A stretch of 8,171 nucleotides of DNA from Methylovirgula sp. (GCA_025356505.1 JANXSV010000090.1:1-8171), one strand, 5' to 3'; positions 1 to 6,860 are shown, numbered from the stretch's first letter. Notes: a model not told the origin generated them from the letters alone. A program made the numbers and translations.

Positions 1-99
1 AAGAAGAACGCTCGTACCAAGACCGAGAAGTTCACTTTCACGAAATATGACCCGGTTGTGCGCAAGCATGTTGAATTTAAAGAGACCAAAATCAAGTAA
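1..99 (+). CDS. rpmG: 50S ribosomal protein bL33, C-terminal part (5' end outside window)
   Basis: The frame is open from the first base and ends at TAA 97-99, giving 32 residues that start [13 protein letters not shown] and end [11 protein letters not shown]. This is the characteristic C-terminus of bL33, a small protein of the large ribosomal subunit near the tRNA E site. The family is about 55 residues in alphaproteobacteria, so roughly 22 N-terminal residues and the start lie to the left of the window. No cysteine is visible, which fits the zinc-free (C-minus) form usual in this class. An intrinsic terminator follows 27 bp after the stop, so rpmG is the last gene of its transcript. The family call is from memory of the conserved ending and is firm. 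Confidence 0.95.
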   Translation, partial: KKNARTKTEKFTFTKYDPVVRKHVEFKETKIK

Positions 100-126
100 G
101 ATGGTTTTTCGGTTTCTGACAGAATG

Positions 127-149
127 AAGGCTCCCTCGGGAGCCTTTTT
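127..149 (+). terminator. Intrinsic terminator of rpmG
   Basis: An 8-bp perfect stem, AAGGCTCC (127-134) with GGAGCCTT (139-146), closes a CTCG tetraloop. The T-run 145-149 starts inside the 3' arm. It lies 27 bp after the rpmG stop and on the same strand. Confidence 0.9.
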
Positions 150-247
150 CGTTCTGGGGCTTCGGCAAGTTTTGTTTGATTTTTAAACGACTGCAGTGCT
201 TTTGCGAGAGCATGACAGTTTTCATAGATGGGCCAAGGATATGGCCT

Positions 248-904
248 CTAACCGCCAAAGCCGTTTTCGCTGATCCAGCGGCGTTCAAAGTCCCAGGCGT
301 GGCCTTCCCAAAAAATACCGGCGGTTGGCTCTGGATCGGTCGAGAAGCCCAATAGGCTGATGTCAAAATTGCTGTTGGCGGGCCGCAAGGCGGTCTGTCT
401 GAGGCGCAAGTGGTGAAACAGTGCCAGCGTCCAGAAGCCGGTGGACGGCCCGGCGCTGTGCGGATAATCGGCAACGGCTGGCGTGGGATAGCGCGCCTCG
501 ATCAAATCATGCACGGGCGTATCCAGCACCTCTGCCTGCGTTTGCGAAAAACTCTCGTCATTGGCCGGAAAGGCATCAGTGAAAAGGGTGAACTGACGGT
601 TTTCCAGCGCCCGCATCCGTGCACGGCGCTGCTGCGTGACAGGCAGGCCGTGGTGCCGCTGCGGGGCAACGCCAAAGCGAAACACTGTGAGATGTTCGCA
701 GGGCAGCGAAGCAAGCTGATCAAAATGCGTCATGGTGTTGAATTGCACCACGAGATCCTGATGCGAAATATTGAGTGCCTCCAGCGTCGCGGGCGCAATA
801 TTAGGGTTGTTGGCCACCAGAATCACACGGGAAATGCGGGTTTCTAGCCGATGTTGAAGCGTGCCCGGCAACAGTTTTTTCGAAGGCACAGAGCGACGAT
901 TCAT
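248..904 (-). CDS. GT29/sialyltransferase-like protein (related to rhizobial 'urease operon accessory protein')
   Basis: The protein has 218 residues, ATG at 904-902 and stop TAG at 250-248. An AGG lies seven bases before the ATG, giving a weak ribosome binding site. Three stretches match, in order, the sialylmotifs of GT29 glycosyltransferases. Residues 27-56 (VILVANNP ... VVQFN) resemble motif L, which is normally VVGNG ... VVRFN. Residues 153-156 (PSTG), followed by a helix and LLGF at 184-187, resemble motif S. H202-x4-E207 inside WEGHAWDFERR fits the HX4E pattern of motif VS. From memory, proteins annotated 'urease operon accessory protein' in rhizobia end in a very similar WEGHxxxxERR block. 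There is no signal peptide or membrane segment, so it should be cytoplasmic. The glycines of motif L are lost (VANNP for VGNGP), so activity is uncertain. It lies 146 bp downstream of topA on the same strand and may be read from it. No urease or sialic acid genes are visible. The fold assignment is inference from motifs, and the substrate is unknown. Confidence 0.7.
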   Translation of the reverse strand: MNRRSVPSKKLLPGTLQHRLETRISRVILVANNPNIAPATLEALNISHQDLVVQFNTMTHFDQLASLPCEHLTVFRFGVAPQRHHGLPVTQQRRARMRALENRQFTLFTDAFPANDESFSQTQAEVLDTPVHDLIEARYPTPAVADYPHSAGPSTGFWTLALFHHLRLRQTALRPANSNFDISLLGFSTDPEPTAGIFWEGHAWDFERRWISENGFGG

Positions 905-933
905 AAAACGACCTGTAGGAGTTGAGCCGCGGC

Positions 934-961
934 AAGCCGTAGCCTGTTTACGCTACGGCTT
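934..961. repeat. 10-bp perfect inverted repeat in the topA downstream spacer
   Basis: AAGCCGTAGC (934-943) pairs perfectly with GCTACGGCTT (952-961) around an 8-base loop. It sits between the topA stop and the start of the sialyltransferase-like gene. No T-run follows on either strand, so it is not a standard intrinsic terminator. It could act as an RNA stability or processing hairpin, or be a copy of an extragenic palindrome. Only one copy is present here. Two GC-only dyads lie nearer topA: GCGCGC arms at 1001-1006 and 1012-1017, and a 10-bp palindrome at 1037-1046. Confidence 0.6.
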
Positions 962-1050
962 TACGACGGTGGGCTGGTTTCAAAGCGCAGCAGCGTTGCG
1001 GCGCGCAGATGGCGCGCGTGACGAAGCGGGGTTGCCGCCGCGCGGCTGGT

Positions 1051-3891
1051 TTAGGTGTTGCCGGTTTTGACCTGCCTTTTTATGGCGGGCTTTTTCACGA
1101 CAGGCTTTTTCTTAGCGGCCTTGGTGGTTTTCGCAGCGGCTTTTGCCTTGGCTGTCGCCTTGGGCTTTTTCACTTCCGGAGCATACCCACCCTTTTCCTC
1201 GATCAGGGCCAGCGCCTCGGACAGGGTGATGTCGTCCGGCGCGCGGTCTTTTGGAACATTCACGTAGGTTTTGCCAACTGCGATATAGGGGCCGTATCGG
1301 CCTTCGCGCACGGTGACGGCTCCCCCCAGCGGATGTTCTCCCAACTGGCGACCATCGGCGGCGGTGGGCTCGCCTTTGGCTTTGGCATTTACCAGCGCAA
1401 TCGCGTCAGAAAGGGCGAAATTTGCCTTATCTGTGCCTTTGGGCAGGGTGGCATTGATCTTGTTCCAGGCGATATAGGCGCCATAGCGGCCATCACGCAG
1501 GGTGATAGCGCCGCCATCGGGGTGATCTCCCAGCTTGGTGCCTGTCGAGGATGCGCCGCCACCGAAGCGGGAGGATGGCGCACCTGATTCTTTGGCCACG
1601 ATAAGATCGATGGCGCGGTTTGCTCCAATTTCGAGGACATCATCATCTTTGCCAAGGTTGGCATAGAGCTTGCCGTGCTGAAGGTAGGGTCCATAACGGC
1701 CAAGCGCGGCCATGATCGGCTCACCCGTGGCAGGATGCTTGGCCACTTCGCGCGGCAGGCTGAGCAGGGCAATGGCTTTTTCAAAGGTTACCATGGCCGG
1801 GGTCATACCTTTTGGCAGCGAAGACCGCTTGGGTTTGTCGGTATCACCCTGCTGGATATAGGGGCCGAAGCGGCCATCGCGCAGGGTAATTTCTTCGCCG
1901 GTGACAGGATCCTGGCCAAGCAGTTTTTGCCCCGGTTTCTCGCCTTCCACAGCATTGGCGTTGTCTTCAGCCGATGCCGAAAACTGGCGCGTGAATTTAC
2001 ATTCGGGATAATTCGAGCAGCCGATAAAGGCACCGAATTTACCCAGTTTAAGCGAGAGTTGGCCTGCGCCGCAGGTTGGACACAGACGGGGATCACCACC
2101 ATCAGCTTTAGCCGGGAAAATGTGCGGGCCGAGTAGATCGTTCAGATTATCCAGCACTTGCGTGGTGCGCAGCTCTTTGGTTTCGCCGATGGCGGCATTG
2201 AACTGCAACCAGAACTCGGTGAGAACGGCCTTCCAATCCAATTCGCCGTTAGAGATTTTGTCGAGTTTTTCCTCGAGATCAGCGGTGAAATCATATTCGA
2301 TATAACGCTTGAAGAAACTCTCCAGAAACGCAGTTACGAGACGGCCCTTATCTTCAGGGACGAGGCGCTTTTTATCCACTTTGACATATTCGCGCTCTTT
2401 GAGCACGGCAATGGTGCTGGCGTAGGTCGAGGGTCGGCCTATGCCCAGCTCTTCCATGCGTTTGATGAGCGCGGCTTCCGAATAGCGCGGCGGCGGCTCG
2501 GTAAAGTGCTGATCGATGTTGATCTTGTCTTTGCTCACCGGATCTCGGACATTCATCGGCGGCAGACGGCCATTTTCCTCGTCGTCCTCGTCGTCTTTGC
2601 CTTCTTGATAGAGCGCCAGAAATCCATCAAAGCGAATGACCTGACCTGTGGCGCGTAGGTCGAGTTCGCGCGCGCCTGCTTCGGCGGCGATGTCGACTGT
2701 TGTGCGCTCAAGGACGGCGCTCTCCATCTGACTGGCAAGCGTGCGGGTCCAGATCAGCTCATATAGGCGGGACTGGTCGGCATCCATGTAGCGTTTGACG
2801 TTTTTAGGCAGACGGCTCAGGTCGGTCGGGCGGATGGCTTCATGCGCCTCTTGGGCGTTTTTGGCCTTGGCGGAATAGCGGCGCGGAACATCGGGCACGT
2901 ATTTCGGGCCAAACTCAGTGCCGATGACCTTACGGGCGGAGGCAATGGCCTCGGGCGCCATGTCGACGCCGTCTGTGCGCATATAGGTGATGAGGCCGAT
3001 GCTCTCGCCACCAAGATCAATGCCTTCATAGAGCTTTTGCGCCACACGCATGGTATGGGCCGGCGCAAAACCGAGCTTGCGCGAAGCCTCCTGCTGCAAG
3101 GTTGAGGTTGTGAAGGGCGCGTAGGGATTGCGCCGTGCCGGTTTGGCCTCGACTGAACCAATCGTATATTTCGCAGTGTCGAGCGCGGCATGAAAGGCTT
3201 TTGCATCAGCCTCAGTCCCAACATCGAGGCGGGAGATCTTTTTGCCGTCCGCACCCACGAGGCGGGCTGTGAACGCGGCGCCGTCTTTGGTTTTCAGCTG
3301 GGCGACAATCGACCAATATTCTTTTTTGATGAACTTCTCGATTTCAAGTTCGCGGTCAGACAGAACGCGCAGCGCAACCGATTGCACGCGCCCGGCGGAG
3401 CGCGCACCGGGAAGTTTGCGCCACAAAACAGGGGACAGATTGAAACCGACAAGATAGTCCAGCGCGCGGCGGGCGAGGTAGGCGTCGACCAGAGGTTGGT
3501 CAATTTGACGCGGGTTTTTCATCGCGTCTGAAATCGCATCTTTGGTGATGGCATTGAAAACCACGCGCGAAACCGGCACATCTTTCAGGACGCGTTTTGC
3601 CTTGAGGACTTCTAAAACATGCCATGAAATGGCCTCGCCCTCGCGGTCCGGGTCGGTGGCCAGAATCAAACCATCCGAGCCCTTTACGGCCTTGGCGATA
3701 TCGGACATGCGCTTGGAGGCTTTGGCATCAACCTCCCATAACATATTGAAATCATTTTCAGTATCGACCGAACCATCCTTTGCGGGAAGATCGCGGATGT
3801 GGCCGAAAGAAGCCAGAACCTCATAGCCGCTGCCCAGATATTTATTGATCGTCTTGGTTTTTCCAGGCGATTCGACGATGACAACTTTCAT
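1051..3891 (-). CDS. topA: DNA topoisomerase I (type IA, omega protein)
   Basis: The 946-residue enzyme relaxes negative supercoils by nicking and passing one strand through a tyrosine-DNA link. The N-terminal Toprim domain carries E8 (VESPGKTK) and the metal-binding D80-P-D-R-E-G-E86. The catalytic tyrosine is Y303 in ITYMRTDG, with R305 beside it. The ELGIGRPSTYA block at 481-491 belongs to the conserved core. One zinc finger follows (C604, C607, C625, C631). Four glycine-rich C-terminal repeats of the DGRFGPYI type then lie near 659-684, 718-745, 787-815 and 849-880. A Lys/Ala-rich tail occupies about 907-946 and probably binds DNA. An acidic loop (DDEDDEEN) lies at 433-440. The start at 3891 is chosen because MKVVIVESPGKTK is the family's N-terminus. 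A TTG start 36 bases upstream would add non-conserved residues. No good Shine-Dalgarno sequence is visible before either. The gene is intact and of normal length. Confidence 0.97.
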   Translation of the reverse strand: MKVVIVESPGKTKTINKYLGSGYEVLASFGHIRDLPAKDGSVDTENDFNMLWEVDAKASKRMSDIAKAVKGSDGLILATDPDREGEAISWHVLEVLKAKRVLKDVPVSRVVFNAITKDAISDAMKNPRQIDQPLVDAYLARRALDYLVGFNLSPVLWRKLPGARSAGRVQSVALRVLSDRELEIEKFIKKEYWSIVAQLKTKDGAAFTARLVGADGKKISRLDVGTEADAKAFHAALDTAKYTIGSVEAKPARRNPYAPFTTSTLQQEASRKLGFAPAHTMRVAQKLYEGIDLGGESIGLITYMRTDGVDMAPEAIASARKVIGTEFGPKYVPDVPRRYSAKAKNAQEAHEAIRPTDLSRLPKNVKRYMDADQSRLYELIWTRTLASQMESAVLERTTVDIAAEAGARELDLRATGQVIRFDGFLALYQEGKDDEDDEENGRLPPMNVRDPVSKDKINIDQHFTEPPPRYSEAALIKRMEELGIGRPSTYASTIAVLKEREYVKVDKKRLVPEDKGRLVTAFLESFFKRYIEYDFTADLEEKLDKISNGELDWKAVLTEFWLQFNAAIGETKELRTTQVLDNLNDLLGPHIFPAKADGGDPRLCPTCGAGQLSLKLGKFGAFIGCSNYPECKFTRQFSASAEDNANAVEGEKPGQKLLGQDPVTGEEITLRDGRFGPYIQQGDTDKPKRSSLPKGMTPAMVTFEKAIALLSLPREVAKHPATGEPIMAALGRYGPYLQHGKLYANLGKDDDVLEIGANRAIDLIVAKESGAPSSRFGGGASSTGTKLGDHPDGGAITLRDGRYGAYIAWNKINATLPKGTDKANFALSDAIALVNAKAKGEPTAADGRQLGEHPLGGAVTVREGRYGPYIAVGKTYVNVPKDRAPDDITLSEALALIEEKGGYAPEVKKPKATAKAKAAAKTTKAAKKKPVVKKPAIKRQVKTGNT

Positions 3892-3941
3892 GAAAGGTTC
3901 TTTTCTGCCTTTTTCGGAAAGGCGCAAAATCAGTTGCGCGG

Positions 3942-3970
3942 AAAATGGGGTAAGGGGGCTGGATTGTCAA
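3942..3970 (-). promoter_or_regulatory. topA: Candidate topA promoter
   Basis: On the minus strand a perfect TTGACA (3970-3965) is followed after 17 bases by CATTTT (3947-3942), a poor -10 with three of six matches. Alphaproteobacterial housekeeping promoters often combine a strong -35 with a weak -10. It would leave a 5' leader of about 45 bases. That leader holds a small hairpin, with GCCTTT/AAAGGC arms at 3907-3912 and 3918-3923. Confidence 0.4.
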
Positions 3971-4127
3971 ATGGGTGCGTGGCCGAAGACATGACATTCC
4001 GAATTCAGACGTTTAAGGGCAGATTATTCCAGCCCGTATACCTTTGCATGTTTGCCTTGCCGCCTTTCCATGTAGGCTTGGCATGACGCGGCTTGCCCGA
4101 TTTGGCTGCCTGCGTTATTCCACCGGC

Positions 4128-4562
4128 ATGACGCTTCATCTTATCAAACTCTGTGTTGGGGCAGAGTCGATTGCCGACCTTGAGCGCTACCGCGAAGAGC
4201 GGATAGCGGCACACAAGCGTCTGGGCATAGCGGTAGAGAGCTTGCATACAACGCGGATGTTTCCCAAGCGGGCGGAGGAGCTGCTCGATGGCGGCTCGCT
4301 GTATTGGATCATCAAAGGGCAGGTGGCGGCGCGGCAGCGGCTGACCGCTATCCGGCAATTTACCGGCGGCGATGGCATCAAGCGCTGTGATCTGGTGATG
4401 GACACAAAAATTGTCCACGTGCGGCCGCGGCCATTTCGCCCGTTCCAGGGTTGGCGCTATCTGAGTGAAAAAGACGCGCCGCCCGATATGGGGGCGATTG
4501 CCGACACAGGAGACATGCCGGAGGCCTTGCGGCGCGAGTTGGCGGGCCTTGGGCTGTTGTAA
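4128..4562 (+). CDS. DUF1489 family protein of unknown function
   Basis: The protein has 144 residues and ends at TAA 4560-4562. Its start MTLHLIKLCVGAESIADLE and the blocks GGSLYWIIKG (55-64), VMDTKIVHVRPRPFRPFQGW (90-109) and RYLSEKDAPPDMG (110-122) match my memory of DUF1489. This is a small conserved family found mainly in alphaproteobacteria and without known function. No signal peptide, membrane segment or metal-binding cluster is visible, so it is probably a soluble cytoplasmic protein. The start at 4128 follows the family pattern, but its ribosome binding site is poor. An in-frame ATG at 4083 has a better TAGG nine bases ahead and would add 15 non-conserved residues. The gene is transcribed divergently from topA and converges on the carboxypeptidase operon. 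It seems to be a single-gene unit. Confidence 0.85.
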   Translation: MTLHLIKLCVGAESIADLERYREERIAAHKRLGIAVESLHTTRMFPKRAEELLDGGSLYWIIKGQVAARQRLTAIRQFTGGDGIKRCDLVMDTKIVHVRPRPFRPFQGWRYLSEKDAPPDMGAIADTGDMPEALRRELAGLGLL

Positions 4563-4570
4563 CTGGGTAT

Positions 4571-4590
4571 CTCCCACGTTAATGCGGGAG
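4571..4590. terminator. Weak bidirectional hairpin between convergent genes
   Basis: CTCCC (4571-4575) pairs with GGGAG (4586-4590), and part of the intervening bases can extend the stem with one mismatch. It is centred in the 36-bp gap between two convergent stop codons, where a terminator is expected. No T-run follows on either strand, so the call is tentative. Confidence 0.3.
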
Positions 4591-4598
4591 AACAGGCT

Positions 4599-4856
4599 TT
4601 ACATTACCAGATGTATCGAAACGCGCCCGTCGGGGGACTTACATTGCAGGCTTATGCTCACCTTGGGCATGAGGCTAAGTTCGAGCGCACGGCGGGCGGC
4701 TTTGAGTTCGGCGCGCTGCTCGAAATAAAGCCGCAGAAGGCGCGCAGGTGCTGCAAGCTCGTCGAGGCGGGTGGTTACTGCATCGAGGTTAAAGCGCCGG
4801 GACGTGCTGCGCGGTGCGTGACGGGAAAGACCGATTGAATCTGTCAGAAATGACAT
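4599..4856 (-). CDS. Small hypothetical protein downstream of the carboxypeptidase
   Basis: This is an 85-residue frame, ATG at 4856-4854 and TAA at 4601-4599, which I do not recognise. Support for it being real is contextual. It begins 15 bp after the carboxypeptidase stop, a GGGAGAG ribosome binding site lies five bases before its ATG, and codons favour G or C in the third position like the neighbours. The middle (about 25-62) is rich in Leu, Ala, Arg and Glu and should form a long amphipathic helix (DELAAPARLLRLYFEQRAEL). The C-terminus has a beta-like stretch (KVSISLQ, then GRVSIHLV). It has no signal peptide or membrane segment. The spacing suggests co-transcription and perhaps translational coupling with the upstream gene. 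A competing frame on the plus strand (4611-4838) has no ribosome binding site and an odd, Cys-rich composition. Confidence 0.6.
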   Translation of the reverse strand: MSFLTDSIGLSRHAPRSTSRRFNLDAVTTRLDELAAPARLLRLYFEQRAELKAARRALELSLMPKVSISLQCKSPDGRVSIHLVM

Positions 4857-4871
4857 TTGCGCTCTCCCGGT

Positions 4872-6641
4872 TCAGTTTTTGGTTGGAAAGCACGCGAAGC
4901 CGGATTGCTTCAGGCGCTTGCAGGCGTTGGTGGCCTCATCAGCTTCCAGTCCGGCAAAGCGGGCACGGTAGAGCGTCACGTCGCCCTTTTGCACTTTTTC
5001 TGTGAAGGGCGAGGCGCTGGCCAGCGCACCTTTGCTCTCTGACTTAGCGCGGGTGAGCAATGCGTTGGCTTTTGCCACATCATCAGCCGCGCCGATCTGG
5101 ATCATCCAGCCAGTATGCGCCGCGGCGGGCGGATCCGGCGTGACGGTGGTGGTGTTCTTGGCAAGATCTTTGGCCGCAACAAGCTTTATGCGCGGCACGA
5201 CGGACGCCGTTGGTGTCTCATCTTGCGCATAGGCCATTGCAATTTTGGCCGCTGGTTTCAAATCATTGGATTTATCGTCAGCTTTCGCTTGAGCCGAAGC
5301 CGGATTAGCAACGCCAGCCGGACCCTGCACCCAGCGCATGGCGGGCTGCGGAGGAGCGACCGCTGCCACCTGAGCGACAAGCGGGCGGGCTTTGGTGGAA
5401 CCATCCAGCGGCACAGGCTTGCGGGGTGAAGCGGGTTTTGAATCATCCTGCGCAACGGCCTTCGGTGTCGCCGAAAGCACAGCGGGACGAGCCTTGGGCA
5501 GATCAGCGGCAATTGCAGGAGCTGAAATGAGTGCAACCGGCTTGGCAGCAGCGACGACCGGCGAGGCAATATTGGCTGAAGCAATGTTGGCGACAGGCTT
5601 CAGCGGAGCCTCATCTGCAGTGTCTTCCTCCTCATTGTCGGCGAGGGTCTGCTGTTTCAAATTTGGTTTGCCGACCGGCTTTGGCGCGGGCGCAGAATCG
5701 ATAGGCTGGATTTTGACAGGATCAGCCGAAGCGATCTTGATGGCTTCTCCCGAAGGCTTATCGCCAATTGCTGCAACGGTGCGGCGCGTTGCACCAGAAT
5801 CAATATTGTCCTCGATGAGGCCCGTCATGATGGTGTCGCGTTCGCGTCCTGTGCGGCCGCCAAGCACGGAGGCGACCAGGGCATGGCCGTCACGCTTGAC
5901 GGAGGTTAGAAGATTAAAGCCGGAGGCGTTGGTAAAGCCGGTTTTGATGCCGTCCACGCCCTCGACACGGCCGAGCAGCTTGTTGTGATTGAGGATTGTG
6001 TTTCCGGCATAGTCAAAATGGTGGGTGGAGAAATAGCGGTAGTATTTTGGGAAGCGGTCCTGAATAGCGCGGCCCAAAATGGTAAGGTCGCGCGCTGTGG
6101 TGACCTGATCCTGGTTGGGCAGCCCGGATGCATTCTGATAGGTTGTTTTCGACATGCCAAGCTGATGGGCTTTGCGAGTCATGGCTGCTGCAAAAGTGTC
6201 CTCGTCGCCGCCGACATTTTCGGCGATAGCAACGGCCACATCATTTGCAGAGCGGGTGACGATGGCTTTGATCGCATCTTCGACACCAATGGTCTCGCCA
6301 ACGTCAAGCCCCAGTTTCGATGGCTGTTGAGAGGCGGCGTGTGCAGAAATCTTCAGCTGGCTGTCCATGGTCAGTTTGCCGCGCTCAAGCTGCTCAAACA
6401 GCAAATATAGCGTCATGACTTTGGTGAGCGAAGCCGGATGGCGCAGCTCATTTTCGTTGATCGCGTAGAGAACCTTGCCCGAATTGGCGTCAACCACCAT
6501 CGCAGCGTAGGGGGGCTGATAACTGCCGGCATGATGACGAAAATGGCGATATCGCGCCTGAGCAGGAGACGAAAGGGCGGTTACAGCAACGAAACACGCC
6601 ATCAGGGCAGCATAGCGCCCACGCAACACGGAACTCGTCAT
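4872..6641 (-). CDS. D-alanyl-D-alanine carboxypeptidase (S11, penicillin-binding protein) with C-terminal SPOR domain
   Basis: The 589-residue enzyme removes the terminal D-Ala from peptidoglycan pentapeptides in the periplasm. A signal peptide covers about 1-29 (hydrophobic ALMACFVAVTAL, cleavage after AQA). The S11 catalytic domain spans about 40-285. It carries the three penicillin-binding motifs: S71-L-T-K74 (nucleophile and base), S131-A-N133 and K233-T-G235. The usual PBP5-type C-terminal domain and amphipathic membrane anchor are absent. Instead a long Ala/Pro/Lys-rich linker (about 290-505) leads to a SPOR domain (about 511-586, GWMIQIGAADDVAKANALL; two cysteines, C574 and C584). SPOR domains bind denuded glycan strands and often direct proteins to the division site. 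The start is supported by GAGG eight bases before the ATG. Family members are variously called dacA, dacC or dacF, so no symbol is given. It leads an apparent two-gene unit with the small gene downstream. Confidence 0.92.
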   Translation of the reverse strand: MTSSVLRGRYAALMACFVAVTALSSPAQARYRHFRHHAGSYQPPYAAMVVDANSGKVLYAINENELRHPASLTKVMTLYLLFEQLERGKLTMDSQLKISAHAASQQPSKLGLDVGETIGVEDAIKAIVTRSANDVAVAIAENVGGDEDTFAAAMTRKAHQLGMSKTTYQNASGLPNQDQVTTARDLTILGRAIQDRFPKYYRYFSTHHFDYAGNTILNHNKLLGRVEGVDGIKTGFTNASGFNLLTSVKRDGHALVASVLGGRTGRERDTIMTGLIEDNIDSGATRRTVAAIGDKPSGEAIKIASADPVKIQPIDSAPAPKPVGKPNLKQQTLADNEEEDTADEAPLKPVANIASANIASPVVAAAKPVALISAPAIAADLPKARPAVLSATPKAVAQDDSKPASPRKPVPLDGSTKARPLVAQVAAVAPPQPAMRWVQGPAGVANPASAQAKADDKSNDLKPAAKIAMAYAQDETPTASVVPRIKLVAAKDLAKNTTTVTPDPPAAAHTGWMIQIGAADDVAKANALLTRAKSESKGALASASPFTEKVQKGDVTLYRARFAGLEADEATNACKRLKQSGFACFPTKN

Positions 6642-6820
6642 ACGCAGTCCTCAAAACTTACACTTGCCACACTGACTTTGATCCGGCCCTTGATTGATGT
6701 GGCCAGAACAACACATGTGGAGACGTTATGGGATCGAGGTTACTGCTCAGTTAAATTCGTCAGGAATTATGACATTTTGACTAAATTTTTAGCAGCGGCG
6801 CAGATCGGGTCGATTTATGT

Positions 6821-6860
6821 TGCGGTGCACAATTTTGCTTGACAATTATTGTGCAGCGCA
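6821..6860. promoter_or_regulatory. Probable PhaR-type operator: two inverted 13-bp half-sites
   Basis: TGCGGTGCACAAT (6821-6833) and, on the opposite strand, TGCGCTGCACAAT (6860-6848) match at 12 of 13 positions and face each other across 14 bases. Each contains a TGC-N3-GCA core, similar to the CTGC-N3/4-GCAG sites of Paracoccus PhaR and to the TGC/GCA-rich consensus I recall for other alphaproteobacterial PhaR proteins. The pair straddles the -35 box of the phasin promoter, and the second copy fills the spacer, so a bound repressor would block transcription. PhaR is known to repress phasin genes and to release DNA when polyhydroxyalkanoate accumulates. The repeat is seen directly; its assignment to PhaR is inference. 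Confidence 0.6.

Noticed and set aside
231..246. GGCCA/TGGCC dyad just after the stop of the sialyltransferase-like gene as a terminator
   Set aside because: Only a 5-bp stem, with no T-run on the minus strand; not better than chance.
410..847. 145-residue open frame on the plus strand
   Set aside because: It lies antisense inside the sialyltransferase-like gene, has no ribosome binding site and is Arg/His-rich without any recognisable motif; the minus-strand frame carries ordered family motifs.
3889..3927. Longer topA form with a TTG start at 3927
   Set aside because: The extra 12 residues are not part of the conserved TopA N-terminus, which begins MKVVIVESPGK at 3891.
4611..4838. 75-residue plus-strand frame opposite the small gene
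   Set aside because: It has no ribosome binding site, follows a convergent gene without a promoter and has a Cys/Arg/Gly composition typical of a shadow frame.
5392..5988. 198-residue Ala/Ser/Gly-rich plus-strand frame
   Set aside because: It is the antisense shadow of the carboxypeptidase linker; the low-complexity, GC-biased codons of the linker keep the opposite strand free of stops.
6438..6842. 134-residue plus-strand frame running into the phasin promoter
   Set aside because: It begins antisense to the carboxypeptidase signal region, crosses the intergenic spacer and overlaps the promoter; no ribosome binding site or family pattern.
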